DNA of 64,000 nt, taken from contig CAYVXD010000002.1 of the NCBI GenBank assembly GCA_964454265.1, positions 1 through 64,000 on the forward strand. Direction: 5' to 3'. The stretch is from JAUWMI01 sp964454265. GTDB lineage: Bacteria; Sumerlaeota; Sumerlaeia; MWCT01; JAUWMI01. Positions within the stretch are counted from its first letter, which is position 1. Each line of letters opens with the position of its first letter. The notes beneath the pieces were generated by a model. It did no database searches, had not been told where the DNA came from, and was given only the letters and a program-made list of their open reading frames with translations. Shown here piece by piece: positions 53,353 to 63,160 of the stretch. A program made the position numbers and the translations under genes.

Positions 53353-55848
53353 ATGAGGCGTTACAACGTAAACAACATGAGGTTGCGAGTCTTTTGTTGC
53401 GGAGTGTTATTGTCCATCGTTCTTGTATTCCTGGCTTGTTCTCATCTTTCAGTCCAGAGGAGCCGGCAAGATTCTCAGGCACGGTTTTTGCCGGGACGAC
53501 TTGGCACGAATGAGGTGCTTTTGCCGAACCAATGGCGGTTGACACCGGCGGGTCGTCAGCTACCCCTTGGTGATCTTCCGCTCAATATGTCCCTGAGTCC
53601 TGATGGGCGCTACCTGGCGGTAAATAATAACGGCTGGGGCGATCATCAGGTGATCATTGTTGACTCTCAGAAAGGAACGGTTCGGTCGCAGGTGACGATT
53701 CCCAAGTCGTGGTATGGCCTGACGTTTAGCCCGGACGGCAAATTTCTCTACGTGACCGGCGCTGCAGACAATCTTATTTATCGCTTTACCTTTGATGAGG
53801 GTTTTCTTTCAGGCGAGCGAACAATTCCGGTTGGCGAGCCGAAACAGGCGATTTTCCCCAGCGGCATAGCGACGAATCGTACGGGCACGAAGCTGTACGT
53901 TGCCAACAATCTGGGCCATAGCATGTCGGTGGTAGATCTGGAGCACGAACGGCTGGAGGCTACGATTCCTCTCGGGCCCGAAACGTATCCCTACACGTGT
54001 TTGGTATCGCCCGATGATAAACGCATTTACGTAAGTTTGTGGGGTGCTGAAGCCGTGGTAGTGGTTGACGCGGCGGAACTTCGGGTGGACAGTATCATCA
54101 AGACAGATTCTCATCCGAACGACATGGTGCTGAATGAAGCGGGGACGCGGCTATACGTCGCCAACGCTAATATTAATACCGTATCGGTGATTGACACGCA
54201 ACGGCTCAAGCGCATTGAGACAATCACGACAAGTCTTTATCCAGATGCACCGGAAGGGAGTACTCCGAATGGCGTGGCACTGAGCTCTGACGGTACAATG
54301 CTCTTCGTGGCGAATGCAGACAATAATGATGTGGCAGTAGTGGCAGTTTCCGACACCGGACCAAGCGAGGTGCGCGGCTTCATTCCAGTGGGCTGGTATC
54401 CAACAGCGGTCGAGGTTACCAAGGATGGAGCACGGCTGTTCGTGGCGAATGGCAAGGGCACAACGTCGTTTGCAAATCCACAAGGCCCCTCGCCATTTCT
54501 GCCGTCACGCAAAGAGACGCAGTATATTGGCAGGTTGCTCAAGGGATCGTTGTCAATCATTGATATGCCTGACGCATCGCAGCTGGCTCAATTCACAGCG
54601 CAGGTCTACGCGAACTGTCCGTATAAAAAGGGGAGTGTAGTGACGGCAAAACCTGAAGGACCAAATCCCATTCCGCATAGTGTTGGCGAACCTTCGCCAA
54701 TAAAATACGTCGTCTACATTATTAAAGAGAATCGCACGTATGACCAGGTGTTTGGTGACATGCCGGAAGGTAATGGAGATCCCAATCTGTGCCTTTTTCC
54801 AGAGTGGAACACGCCGAATCATCATGCCCTGGCGCGCGAGTTCATCTTGTTTGACAATCTTTATGTTGATGCGGAGGTAAGCGCAGACGGGCACAACTGG
54901 TCAACAGCAGCGTATGCGCCTGATTACATAGAGAAAATCTGGCCGCAGACCTATTCCGGGCGTGGCCGGACGTATGACTTTGAAGGCCACAAGAAGATTG
55001 CGCAGCCGGATGCAGGCTACATCTGGGATCTGTGTCAAAAAGCCTGGGTGACGTATCGCAGCTATGGAGAGTTCATCGAGAATGGCGCAACGCCGCAGGA
55101 TCCGGGCCGGGCGCGAGTGGCTGCACTTGAAGGACACTTTGATCCTTTCTTCCGCAGCTATGATCTTCGCTATAAAGACGTAGATCGTGCAGAACAATTC
55201 CTGCGCGAGCTTCGCCAGTTTGAGGCCCAGGGCACCTTGCCGCAATTTATTATCATACGGCTTCCCAATGACCACACCGCTGGCACGCGACCAGGACGTC
55301 CGACACCGCGGGCCATGGTGGCGGACAATGACCTCGCTCTAGGGTTGGTCGTCGAGAAGCTGAGTCAAAGCCCCTTCTGGAAGGAGATGGCCATCTTTGT
55401 GATTGAGGATGATGCGCAGAATGGATGTGACCACGTTGATGCGCATCGTTCTGTTGCGCTGGTGATTAGCCCATATGCAAAGCGCGGATACGTGGACAGC
55501 ACGTTTTACAGTACGACGAGCATGCTTCGCACCATGGAACTTATTCTTGGTTTGCCACCTCTGAGTCAGTACGACGCAGCCGCCACACCGATGTATAACG
55601 TCTTTACCATGACACTAGATTACAGGCCGTACAGGCACCGGCCGGTCAGCGCCGTGGATCTTGATGCGACAAACCTGAAAACGGCGTGGGGTGCGAAAGA
55701 GTCAATGGAAATGAACCTCGACACAGAAGATTCGGCCAATGACATTGCCTTTAATGAGATTATATGGAAGGCAATTAAGGGAGCGAACTCAGAGATGCCG
55801 CCGCCGGTTCGGTCGGCGTTTGTGAGTATTGCAGGAGCTATGCCGTAG
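53353..55848 (+). CDS. YncE-like beta-propeller fused to alkaline-phosphatase-superfamily phosphoesterase
   Basis: 831 aa, AAGGAGGA site. A hydrophobic leader ending VFLACS suggests export, possibly as a lipoprotein (the Phe at -3 is unusual). Residues about 60-400 are YVTN/YncE propeller blades (LSPDGRYLAVNNNG, FSPDGKFLYVTG, NRTGTKLYVAN, VSPDDKRIYVS). Residues about 450-770 form a phosphoesterase of the acid-phosphatase/phospholipase C type: IIKENRTYDQVFGDMP, EVSADGHNWS, NDHTAGT, FVIEDDAQNGCDHVDAHR. This two-domain fusion is known in other bacteria. Substrate unknown. Confidence 0.88.
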   Translation: MRRYNVNNMRLRVFCCGVLLSIVLVFLACSHLSVQRSRQDSQARFLPGRLGTNEVLLPNQWRLTPAGRQLPLGDLPLNMSLSPDGRYLAVNNNGWGDHQVIIVDSQKGTVRSQVTIPKSWYGLTFSPDGKFLYVTGAADNLIYRFTFDEGFLSGERTIPVGEPKQAIFPSGIATNRTGTKLYVANNLGHSMSVVDLEHERLEATIPLGPETYPYTCLVSPDDKRIYVSLWGAEAVVVVDAAELRVDSIIKTDSHPNDMVLNEAGTRLYVANANINTVSVIDTQRLKRIETITTSLYPDAPEGSTPNGVALSSDGTMLFVANADNNDVAVVAVSDTGPSEVRGFIPVGWYPTAVEVTKDGARLFVANGKGTTSFANPQGPSPFLPSRKETQYIGRLLKGSLSIIDMPDASQLAQFTAQVYANCPYKKGSVVTAKPEGPNPIPHSVGEPSPIKYVVYIIKENRTYDQVFGDMPEGNGDPNLCLFPEWNTPNHHALAREFILFDNLYVDAEVSADGHNWSTAAYAPDYIEKIWPQTYSGRGRTYDFEGHKKIAQPDAGYIWDLCQKAWVTYRSYGEFIENGATPQDPGRARVAALEGHFDPFFRSYDLRYKDVDRAEQFLRELRQFEAQGTLPQFIIIRLPNDHTAGTRPGRPTPRAMVADNDLALGLVVEKLSQSPFWKEMAIFVIEDDAQNGCDHVDAHRSVALVISPYAKRGYVDSTFYSTTSMLRTMELILGLPPLSQYDAAATPMYNVFTMTLDYRPYRHRPVSAVDLDATNLKTAWGAKESMEMNLDTEDSANDIAFNEIIWKAIKGANSEMPPPVRSAFVSIAGAMP

Positions 55849-55983
55849 CAGAAAGATAGCTAAGTCGCGATAGAGGGCCCTTTAATAATTAACGCAGACG
55901 AAGCATTAAAAAACACCGTCCTCGTCTTTCCTGAACCCAGGCTTTTTCGTCCTGTTTAGCACACCAAGCAGTCATGCTGCGTA

Positions 55984-56076
55984 CTATTTTTTACGCTTAT
56001 GACGAGTGCGCTTGCGCTGCTTTTTAATTTTGTGCTTGCGAATTTTCTTTCGTCGTTTCTTAACAACACTGCCCAT
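55984..56076 (-). CDS. AURKAIP1/COX24-type mini ribosomal protein (bS22-like)
   Basis: 30 aa: MGSVVKKRRKKIRKHKIKKQ followed by a further RKRTRHKRKK. The MGSVxKKRRKKixKHKxKK pattern with about 60% Lys/Arg is that of the bacterial small-subunit protein family related to mitochondrial mS38. Easily missed because of its length. Ribosome site weak (AAAGGA about 13 nt ahead). Confidence 0.85.
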   Translation of the reverse strand: MGSVVKKRRKKIRKHKIKKQRKRTRHKRKK

Positions 56077-56183
56077 AGAAATTTCTATCCTTTGCTTTGC
56101 TAGCTGTATCTAGAGAAGAAAGATCATGCACACCTTTTCAGCTTGTCTTGTCAAGCAAAATTGCCGGCGGAGTTCTATTCAAC

Positions 56184-57179
56184 CTAGGATTTCTGCAATT
56201 TACGCAGTGCATCCAGGGTAGCTTGCGTGATTTTCCGCACCAGGTCATCGTGTGCCAGCGGTGTAGCGGCTTTTACGATGCCACAGCCGTTGCAAATCGG
56301 ACACAGCGCGTTCTGCTTAGCACAAACGTTTGCGCTCATAAAGATTTCCATTTGCTCTTCCACGACACGAGTCACCGCATCTTTCGCTTCGCTCAGCAGC
56401 CCGGGAAAATCCACACATTGGAGACCCTTGTCCAGCCGTTGTCTTACTGCCTCACAAGCCGCAACGACCATGCCGGTGTAGAAATTGATCTTTGCCACCC
56501 CAAGGCTAATGGCTTTTCGGAAATCTTCAATTGATAGCCCAGTGCCGCCATGCAAAACCAGTGGCATCTTGAGCGTCCTGTTGAGCTTGTCGAGTCGTTC
56601 GAAGTCGAGCTGTGGCTTTCCCTGGTAGAGCCCATGTGCGGTGCCTACAGCCACGGCGAGGGCATCAACGCCTGTGCGCCGGACAAATTCCTCAGCTTCA
56701 TTGACTTTGGTAAAAAGCTCTTCGCTCACCTGTTTGCTGGCTGACGCTTGCGCCTCTGCTCCGCCGATATGTCCCAGCTCGGCCTCGACCGTTACGCCTA
56801 CGGCGTGGCACATTTTCACGACATCGCTTGTTGTGGCGAGGTTCTGCTCAAATGGGAGGCGCGAGCCGTCAAACATAATAGAAGTAAAGCCAGCACGCAA
56901 TGCGCGCATGATGGCCTCAAAGCTTTCGCCATGGTCGAGATGTAACACTACGGGAACACTGGCGCGGTGGGCCACGTACTTGATGGCGGGCGTGATGTTT
57001 TCCAGCGTAACGTACTTGAAATGAACTTCAGCAATGCTGAGGATAACAGGGGAGCGTTTGCGTTCAGCCGCTTCGATAATCGCCTCGAGAAACTCCATGT
57101 TGATCACATTAAAGGAGCCGACAGCGTATTTCTGTCGGTATGCGTCATTAAGGACATCCTTGAAATTGACGAGCGGCAT
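56184..57179 (-). CDS. Class II (zinc) fructose/tagatose-bisphosphate aldolase family
   Basis: 331 aa. Zinc ligands in VVLHLDHGES and AVGTAHGLY, and VLHGGTGL; phosphate-binding NFYTGM segment. Reaction: reversible cleavage of a ketose bisphosphate to DHAP plus an aldehyde; substrate isomer cannot be told. Near the C-terminus CPICNGCG forms a Cys cluster unusual for the family. 70 bp after the sugar isomerase on the same strand, so the two may act in one sugar pathway. Confidence 0.88.
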   Translation of the reverse strand: MPLVNFKDVLNDAYRQKYAVGSFNVINMEFLEAIIEAAERKRSPVILSIAEVHFKYVTLENITPAIKYVAHRASVPVVLHLDHGESFEAIMRALRAGFTSIMFDGSRLPFEQNLATTSDVVKMCHAVGVTVEAELGHIGGAEAQASASKQVSEELFTKVNEAEEFVRRTGVDALAVAVGTAHGLYQGKPQLDFERLDKLNRTLKMPLVLHGGTGLSIEDFRKAISLGVAKINFYTGMVVAACEAVRQRLDKGLQCVDFPGLLSEAKDAVTRVVEEQMEIFMSANVCAKQNALCPICNGCGIVKAATPLAHDDLVRKITQATLDALRKLQKS

Positions 57180-57249
57180 AGGATCATTCCTGCTGTGCGC
57201 AATAAGTGTCTGGAGGTCTAACGATTCACAGCCAGCGCATGCCGTGGAC

Positions 57250-58698
57250 TTATACGGTCATATCCTGGACGTGGATGCCGGCGGCCTGACAGGCGTAGGT
57301 AATTTCCTGGACGCAATGGCCCAGCGTAGCGACGTAGTGGTTGCCTGCAGCCTGCTTGATGAAGCGATGGGCGTCAGTCTTAAGGTGAATAGCCACGTGC
57401 GGCCAGGTCTTACCCCACACGATGTTCTTCTTCATAGGCTGGCTGAACGCCATGGCGCGGCCGCTGGCCAGCTGCATGACGTAGCGACCATCAATACGAG
57501 CCAACCGGCCGATGGTCATATCGCCTGCTTTTCCGTCATATCCGATGGCACCGCCAGAGGCGCCCTGGCACTGTGGTGCGATCACCACTTTCGAGAGAGC
57601 GGTTTTCGGGTCCAGGGAATTCGCCGCATAGAATACTGACGATGCGCCACAGTTTGATAGTGTGATATATTCGTTTGACACGAACTTCAAGTCGCCAAAG
57701 AGGGGAGGGATCTCGGGCTGAATCTGATGAAAGAGCACTGCAGTCAGTAGTCCTTTGATATCGCCCTCGCAGACGGTGGGGATAATGGGTTGCAGCCCGC
57801 TTGCATCGCTGGCAAAAGGAAGAAACGCGGGAAGCGTGCATGCTGTGACGCCGTACTCCACTGAAAATTCCGGTTGGCATTTGACCGATACGCCAAGAAT
57901 TTTCAGGTCGCGCAGCTCATTTAGGCGATCGCGCGCCGCCAGATAAAGGGCCAGCTGCTTCTCAAGCACCGAAGCCGTTAGCATCTTGTGATCGAACTGT
58001 ATGACGACCCCCTGTGCCTCGAGCCAGGTGCGGAGCCTGGCGATCCGCTTGGGGTTAGATTGCAGAATTTCTTCGGCACGCTTGATAATGATGTATTGGC
58101 CTTCCGTCAGAATGTCGTTAACCAGGAAGGACTTCAGATTGGGGATGTCGTCTTGCAGATGCTCCATGCCGAGGCAGTAGCTGCCGCCCCACAGGAGGAT
58201 GCTGCCCTGTCGCATGCGCTGAAAGGCCGTAGCACCGCGAAGCCAGCGCAAGAGTTCACCGGTCTCGTCCATGAAGCGCTGATGCGTTCTCACGTGGTGG
58301 GTTGCCGCGTGTTCCCACAGCGAAGCACCTGCAGCTGTGATGCCAACCGAGCCGGCCCATGCTGCATCCTGACTGGTGTAGAGAGCAAGTGGACGGTTGA
58401 GTTCGCGGGCAAGCCAGATCACCAGCTGCGGTTCGGTCCAGTGCCAAATGCAAACAATCAAGGCTTCGACCTCATTAGTGACCAGCGTTTTCAGACACTC
58501 TTTATTCTCCGCATCTGTGGCGATGCCAAAAACATGCTTCCGTCCTTCGCGCATCTGGGGCAAAGGGTCAACAACCTCAATGTGGTGTGCCCGCAAGAAC
58601 TCGCAGAGCTGATAATGGGACTTCTCGATGTACTGTTCTCGTTCGCGGGCGAACGCGGTTTTGCGGGGATCAGTATACGAAACGATTCCAACCCGCAT
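57250..58698 (-). CDS. L-fucose/L-arabinose isomerase family protein
   Basis: 482 aa. N-terminal Rossmann-like part (RVGIVSYTDPRKTAF; EALIVCIWHWTEPQLVIWLAREL) and a C-terminal barrel with CEGDIKGLLTAVLFHQI, the metal-binding Glu-Asp region of the FucI/AraA fold. Predicted aldose-ketose isomerase; some family members act on other sugars. Directly upstream of the aldolase. Confidence 0.85.
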   Translation of the reverse strand: MRVGIVSYTDPRKTAFAREREQYIEKSHYQLCEFLRAHHIEVVDPLPQMREGRKHVFGIATDAENKECLKTLVTNEVEALIVCIWHWTEPQLVIWLARELNRPLALYTSQDAAWAGSVGITAAGASLWEHAATHHVRTHQRFMDETGELLRWLRGATAFQRMRQGSILLWGGSYCLGMEHLQDDIPNLKSFLVNDILTEGQYIIIKRAEEILQSNPKRIARLRTWLEAQGVVIQFDHKMLTASVLEKQLALYLAARDRLNELRDLKILGVSVKCQPEFSVEYGVTACTLPAFLPFASDASGLQPIIPTVCEGDIKGLLTAVLFHQIQPEIPPLFGDLKFVSNEYITLSNCGASSVFYAANSLDPKTALSKVVIAPQCQGASGGAIGYDGKAGDMTIGRLARIDGRYVMQLASGRAMAFSQPMKKNIVWGKTWPHVAIHLKTDAHRFIKQAAGNHYVATLGHCVQEITYACQAAGIHVQDMTV

Positions 58699-58959
58699 GA
58701 AGCGACATCCTTTCGATACAAAGTCTGGACGAAAATCTTAGACGGAACAAGCCAAACGTATCCTTAACAGACAGGAAAACAGCAGTCAAATGAATTATAA
58801 GACAGGTATGAATACATGTATATTTTGCTCTTGCAACTAATCTCTATTATTCCAAGAAGTTTTGCTTGCTCAGCGCTATATGAACCATGCCGTACTATAT
58901 GGGTGCCACTTAGCAGTCTTAGAAAATCCGCACGCGTGTGTGAGGGTATAGATCTCCAT

Positions 58960-60324
58960 TTACAGGATGAACTTTGCAACCGCTTCAATGTGATAGGTAT
59001 GCGGGAACATATCAATCGGCTGAACTGTGTCAATGCGGTAACCGGCATTTGTAATCGCGATGAGGTCGCGGGCCAACGTAGTCGGGTTACAGGAAACATA
59101 GACGAGAACGGGTGCTTTCAATTCGAGGAGATGTCTCAAGGTTTTCTTGTCCATGCCGCTGCGTGGTGGATCGACAATGATGCGCGTGATACTATCGGCA
59201 ATGGAAGAGAGAGCCGTTGGTAGCACCTTGCGCACCTCGCCTGTTATAAATGTGCAATTTGTCAAATTGTTAAGGGCGGCATTTCGCCGAGCATCCCAGA
59301 TAGCTTCAACTTCGAGCTCAATGCCAATAACGGTCTTAACAGAGTCACTGCAGAAGAGGCCAATGGGGCCGATACCGCAGTATGCATCCAGCAGCACGTC
59401 TTTCTTGCTCAAGTCGGCCATTTGCTTGACGACAGTATAGAGTTGCTGGGCAGCCAAAGTATTGGTTTGAAAGAAGGAGGAGGGGGAGATGAGGAAGCGC
59501 AGTGAGTCTAGATGCTCTTCAATCTGGCTGTCGCCATCCTGATAGGCGATGCGATCTAACCGGGCCACATCCGCCACGCCAGAGTGAATTCCCCAGATCA
59601 GACCGGTTATGTTTGGCATCTGCTCACGTAAAGCTGCAGCGAGGGGCTCAATGGCCAACGTATCAGCAGCCGTGGTAAGCAGCGTAATTATAATGTTGCC
59701 CGTTTGTTTTCCTTCACGCACAATCAGGTGGCGAAGCAATCCCTCGTGGGTTTGGGGATCATAGCTCGTGAGTTGTTGGCGGTTTACCTCGTCGCGCAGA
59801 ATCTGCAGAATAGTGTTGAAAATTTTTGGGTGGATGAAGCATTTCTTGATGTCAATAATGTCGAGATAGCTTCCTTCCTTGTGAAAACCGAGGGTCACCT
59901 GTCCCGTGCTGCTGGTGCCGAATGTAAAGTCCATTTTGTTGCGGTAATGCCAGATTTCAGGAGAGGGGATGATGGGTCGAATCACCAGGTCTTTTTGCGC
60001 GCCCATGTGCTCCAGCGTAGTCTTGAGAATCTGTTCTTTGAATACCAGCTGGTGTTTATAGGGGATATTCTGCCAGGTGCAGCCCCCACATTTGCCAAAA
60101 TGCGGACAGGGTGGGGTGAGACGAAGCGGGGAGGGCGTCTGAATATCAACGAGTTCGGCACTGGCGTGGTTTGATTTTCGTTTGATTATGCGAGCCCGGA
60201 TAACGTCGCCCGGAACAGTGCCCGGCACGAAAATCACGAATCCGTTTACCTTACCAATTCCGCGACCGCCGTACGCCAGGTCTTTGATCGTTATTGTGAC
60301 AATATCATTTTGAGCGACATCCAT
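58960..60324 (-). CDS. rlmD: 23S rRNA m5U methyltransferase, RlmD/TrmA family
   Basis: 454 aa. TRAM domain (2-60, VTITIKDLAYGGRGIGKVNGFVIFV), [4Fe-4S] Cys set starting CPHFGKCGGCTW, SAM motif DAYCGIGPIGLF, DPPRSGMDKK and the nucleophilic Cys in VYVSCNPTTLARDL. Modifies uracil in rRNA; whether the target is 1939 or 747 (RlmC/RlmD) cannot be fixed from sequence. Confidence 0.93.
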   Translation of the reverse strand: MDVAQNDIVTITIKDLAYGGRGIGKVNGFVIFVPGTVPGDVIRARIIKRKSNHASAELVDIQTPSPLRLTPPCPHFGKCGGCTWQNIPYKHQLVFKEQILKTTLEHMGAQKDLVIRPIIPSPEIWHYRNKMDFTFGTSSTGQVTLGFHKEGSYLDIIDIKKCFIHPKIFNTILQILRDEVNRQQLTSYDPQTHEGLLRHLIVREGKQTGNIIITLLTTAADTLAIEPLAAALREQMPNITGLIWGIHSGVADVARLDRIAYQDGDSQIEEHLDSLRFLISPSSFFQTNTLAAQQLYTVVKQMADLSKKDVLLDAYCGIGPIGLFCSDSVKTVIGIELEVEAIWDARRNAALNNLTNCTFITGEVRKVLPTALSSIADSITRIIVDPPRSGMDKKTLRHLLELKAPVLVYVSCNPTTLARDLIAITNAGYRIDTVQPIDMFPHTYHIEAVAKFIL

Positions 60325-60347
60325 CGCCTGGGTTTCTCTGAACGAAG

Positions 60348-60761
60348 TCAGTTTTGCATGCCTTTGCAGTAGTGAAAAAAATCTCTAGGTCGCCAATGCT
60401 GGGGGAAGTCACGGCACTGTGCAGGCTTTACCGGATGGATCTTGCAAAGATTGTTTTCGAGAAACACGCACTCACGTGTCTCCGTGTCGAGCAGCCAGTG
60501 TTCGTTGTCCTCCGCACCGACGTCCGTCTGCCCATCAGGACAAAAGGTGTACTGATTGTAAAACGAGGCCACTTTGATATTCAGAAACCGTGCAATGCGC
60601 TCTGCCTCGTCGGGCGTAATCCTGACGTATCCATTGCCTCGGCAGCAATTGCCGCATCGCTTGCATTCAAACTGGGTGACCTCTGTACGATCGCCATGCA
60701 CAGGTGAATCTTCGTGAGTTGTGCCGGCTTCCTGGTTTTGTGGCGAGTTGTTATGCATCAT
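60348..60761 (-). CDS. YkgJ-family Cys-cluster protein
   Basis: 137 aa. CKRCGNCCRG, CVFLENNLCKIHPVKPAQCRDFP and a final YC give the Cys pattern of the UPF0153/YkgJ family, predicted zinc or iron-sulfur binding. Function unknown. 23 bp upstream of rlmD, same strand. Confidence 0.88.
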   Translation of the reverse strand: MMHNNSPQNQEAGTTHEDSPVHGDRTEVTQFECKRCGNCCRGNGYVRITPDEAERIARFLNIKVASFYNQYTFCPDGQTDVGAEDNEHWLLDTETRECVFLENNLCKIHPVKPAQCRDFPQHWRPRDFFHYCKGMQN

Positions 60762-60806
60762 GCGCTCTGCCAGATCATTTGTGGGGGACGAAGATTTAAG
60801 CCCCTC

Positions 60807-63059
60807 TTATTTATACAGCGGCAGATCCTCCTCCTTGTATTCGATCTTTTGCAGGGTCGGATAGGCCACAATGCCTGCTTCCCCGATTGACCCCGTGACT
60901 TCCAGGGGAAATCGTGGGCGTTTAGACCGGGTTTGGATTTCCAGCTGGATGCGTTGTTGATAGTTTAGTTCAGCGATCTGGCTCGAGAGAATGCGTCTGG
61001 CCTCCGCATCAATTTCTAATGTGTGTGGATGGGAATCGCCGTGTACGAAATAGTGCGCTTGATTGTTTGAAAAAATCGTAACGCCCTCTTCCGTCATTTC
61101 GCTGTTACGACGGTCGCCATCGAACAATTCTTGCTGGAGCCAAAGACCTTTATGATTCCATAGAACTGGCGTTGCTTGAAGAACTGTTTTGGGAATTGTC
61201 TGTTCAATAATAGGTGTTCTTTCGATTGCTGCAAGTTCTTTTTTGACTTTCTTCCGTAGTTTTGAGTCCGGATAAAGAGTCAGAATTTCTCTGAGAATGC
61301 TCACGCGGGGCTCAGGGGATGGAACTCGGTGGGCAAGCGTGTAGAGATGGCGGGCGCACGTGTTCTCCACACGTGCGATGCATTGTGTAGTCAGCTGGTC
61401 AGCCAGCGCGTAGTAGTGCAAAGCCTCTTCGCCACGCGCGTCATTTTTGTAATAGCGGGCGACCTTGGCTGACAGGCGCTTCGCTTGTAGGCTTGCGGGG
61501 TATTTGTTGATATAGAAAATCGCCCTGTCAATAATGCTTTCTTTTGACACGGGATTTGCCAGCGCGGTCTTTAGTGCACGCATAGGAATGTCCGTGATAC
61601 AGATGATCCCCAGGTGCTGTGCGAATTTGTTCTGCTGAGGCATTGTTTCTGATGCCGCCATGTATAGACGTGATTCATTGGTGTGCACACCCAGGAGAAG
61701 ATACGTGGCCAGGCGATGATGGTAGCGAGCATTCTCGCGGTCGTATGCCGCCAGCGGATTTATAAAAGGGCTTTGAGCCACCTGTTCTGCATGTTGTGCC
61801 ATATTCGTTTGAGGATACTGTTTGGCTAGGAGGCGCATGCGGTCTGTGAGTTGTTGTGGATTCGCGGGATCGGCTGTGAATAAGTCATGAGCGTATGCGG
61901 CTTCGTCGGCAAACTTGCTCGTCGGTACGTACTGAGTAAGGGTTAGTGCGATGCGAGTAATGTCTGCCTGGTCATTGCGCCCCAGAGCATAAAGTAGGCG
62001 ACGATAGAGGGTTTCCTCGTCGCTTGCGTCTTGGAACAGTTCGCCGTCGAGAACCGTGACCGTATCAATCTGGCGGCGTCGGGTGCGCGAAATATCACGC
62101 AGGATATTTAATCTTTGCTTCTCAAATTTTCTGGCCTTTGGGAAGAGATGACACGCTTGCTGAATATAGAAGAGTGAATCGTCGAGACGGCCAGCAGCAC
62201 GGAGGCGCTTACTCTGTGCTGCGGCCAGGATCGCCTGCTGTGTGCGGCGCTTCTTTTCCAATCGCTCAATATGTCGCGTTAGGATTTCGACTCTTGGATC
62301 TTCGGGGTGTTTTTTCAGATAGGTGTTGGCTAGAACAAGGATTTTTCGTTCGCGTGGTGTAATTTTGGAAAACCTTTGGTAGAGGAAAGGCAGATCAAGC
62401 GCAAACCGAAACAACGGCTGTAGTCGGGCCGAGATCAGCTGGGAGGTTGATTTAGACAGCCGGTTGAACAAACTGGCAACATGGTTGTAGTAAAGCTCCC
62501 ACCTGAGTCGAGAGGCACGGTTGAGTTCATCGCTTTGAGCATGTGTTAAAATTCCAGGCTTGAGCAAGGCATCCGGGTGCTCCTTCAAGATTCGTCTGGC
62601 CAGCTCAAGGCGAGAAATACGATCAGGCGTACATGCGGCTTGCAGCGCCAGGATATTGTCGTGCAGCTGGTAAGGCAAGGCCACACGGCCTGGCTCAGGC
62701 CGCTCGAGGGTTTTCGCCTCTTTATACAGTCGGTCCAGGAGCAAAACATCGCCGGTAAAACTGGCTATAGCGCTGGAACGGACAATCTGGTATGCTGTGT
62801 TGGACGTACAATTACCATTGCTGCAAAATTCCTGAGCGAAGCACGCGCAGCACAGCGCCGAGCATACGGCCGCAATAAATACTGGCACAGTAAGCCCAGA
62901 GCTACGAGAAGCAAAATGGGAGTGATGGACAACCAGGCACTGCTTGGGCATTGAGTAAGGTACGCTATCCGTATTAAGAGTTTGAAGATGAATTGCTGCA
63001 ACTAAAATGCAGACAAGGACCCTGATCATTTTCTCAATGGCACTTTTGTCCGTGTGCAA
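60807..63059 (-). CDS. Large exported or membrane-anchored helical-repeat protein
   Basis: 750 aa. Two hydrophobic stretches near the N-terminus (IRVLVCILVAAIHL; LTVPVFIAAVCSALCCACFA), then TPR/Sel1-like helices throughout (e.g. YLLLGVHTNESRLYMAASE, ALHYYALADQLTTQCIARVEN). The last 120 residues become strand-rich. No family recognised. The start is uncertain because of the long region before the second hydrophobic segment. Confidence 0.65.
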   Translation of the reverse strand: MHTDKSAIEKMIRVLVCILVAAIHLQTLNTDSVPYSMPKQCLVVHHSHFASRSSGLTVPVFIAAVCSALCCACFAQEFCSNGNCTSNTAYQIVRSSAIASFTGDVLLLDRLYKEAKTLERPEPGRVALPYQLHDNILALQAACTPDRISRLELARRILKEHPDALLKPGILTHAQSDELNRASRLRWELYYNHVASLFNRLSKSTSQLISARLQPLFRFALDLPFLYQRFSKITPRERKILVLANTYLKKHPEDPRVEILTRHIERLEKKRRTQQAILAAAQSKRLRAAGRLDDSLFYIQQACHLFPKARKFEKQRLNILRDISRTRRRQIDTVTVLDGELFQDASDEETLYRRLLYALGRNDQADITRIALTLTQYVPTSKFADEAAYAHDLFTADPANPQQLTDRMRLLAKQYPQTNMAQHAEQVAQSPFINPLAAYDRENARYHHRLATYLLLGVHTNESRLYMAASETMPQQNKFAQHLGIICITDIPMRALKTALANPVSKESIIDRAIFYINKYPASLQAKRLSAKVARYYKNDARGEEALHYYALADQLTTQCIARVENTCARHLYTLAHRVPSPEPRVSILREILTLYPDSKLRKKVKKELAAIERTPIIEQTIPKTVLQATPVLWNHKGLWLQQELFDGDRRNSEMTEEGVTIFSNNQAHYFVHGDSHPHTLEIDAEARRILSSQIAELNYQQRIQLEIQTRSKRPRFPLEVTGSIGEAGIVAYPTLQKIEYKEEDLPLYK

Positions 63060-63160
63060 TCAGGATCGTCAAGCATATACCACGCATCAGCTAACCCATT
63101 CCTGAGTGCCACAATGGTTGGCGCCCACGAAGGGATGAAATCAGCAGCTTGCTTGCCAGG

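Noticed and set aside
58764..59223. Open frames on both strands between the isomerase and rlmD
   Set aside because: They mainly overlap the rlmD 3' end and show no domain or ribosome site.
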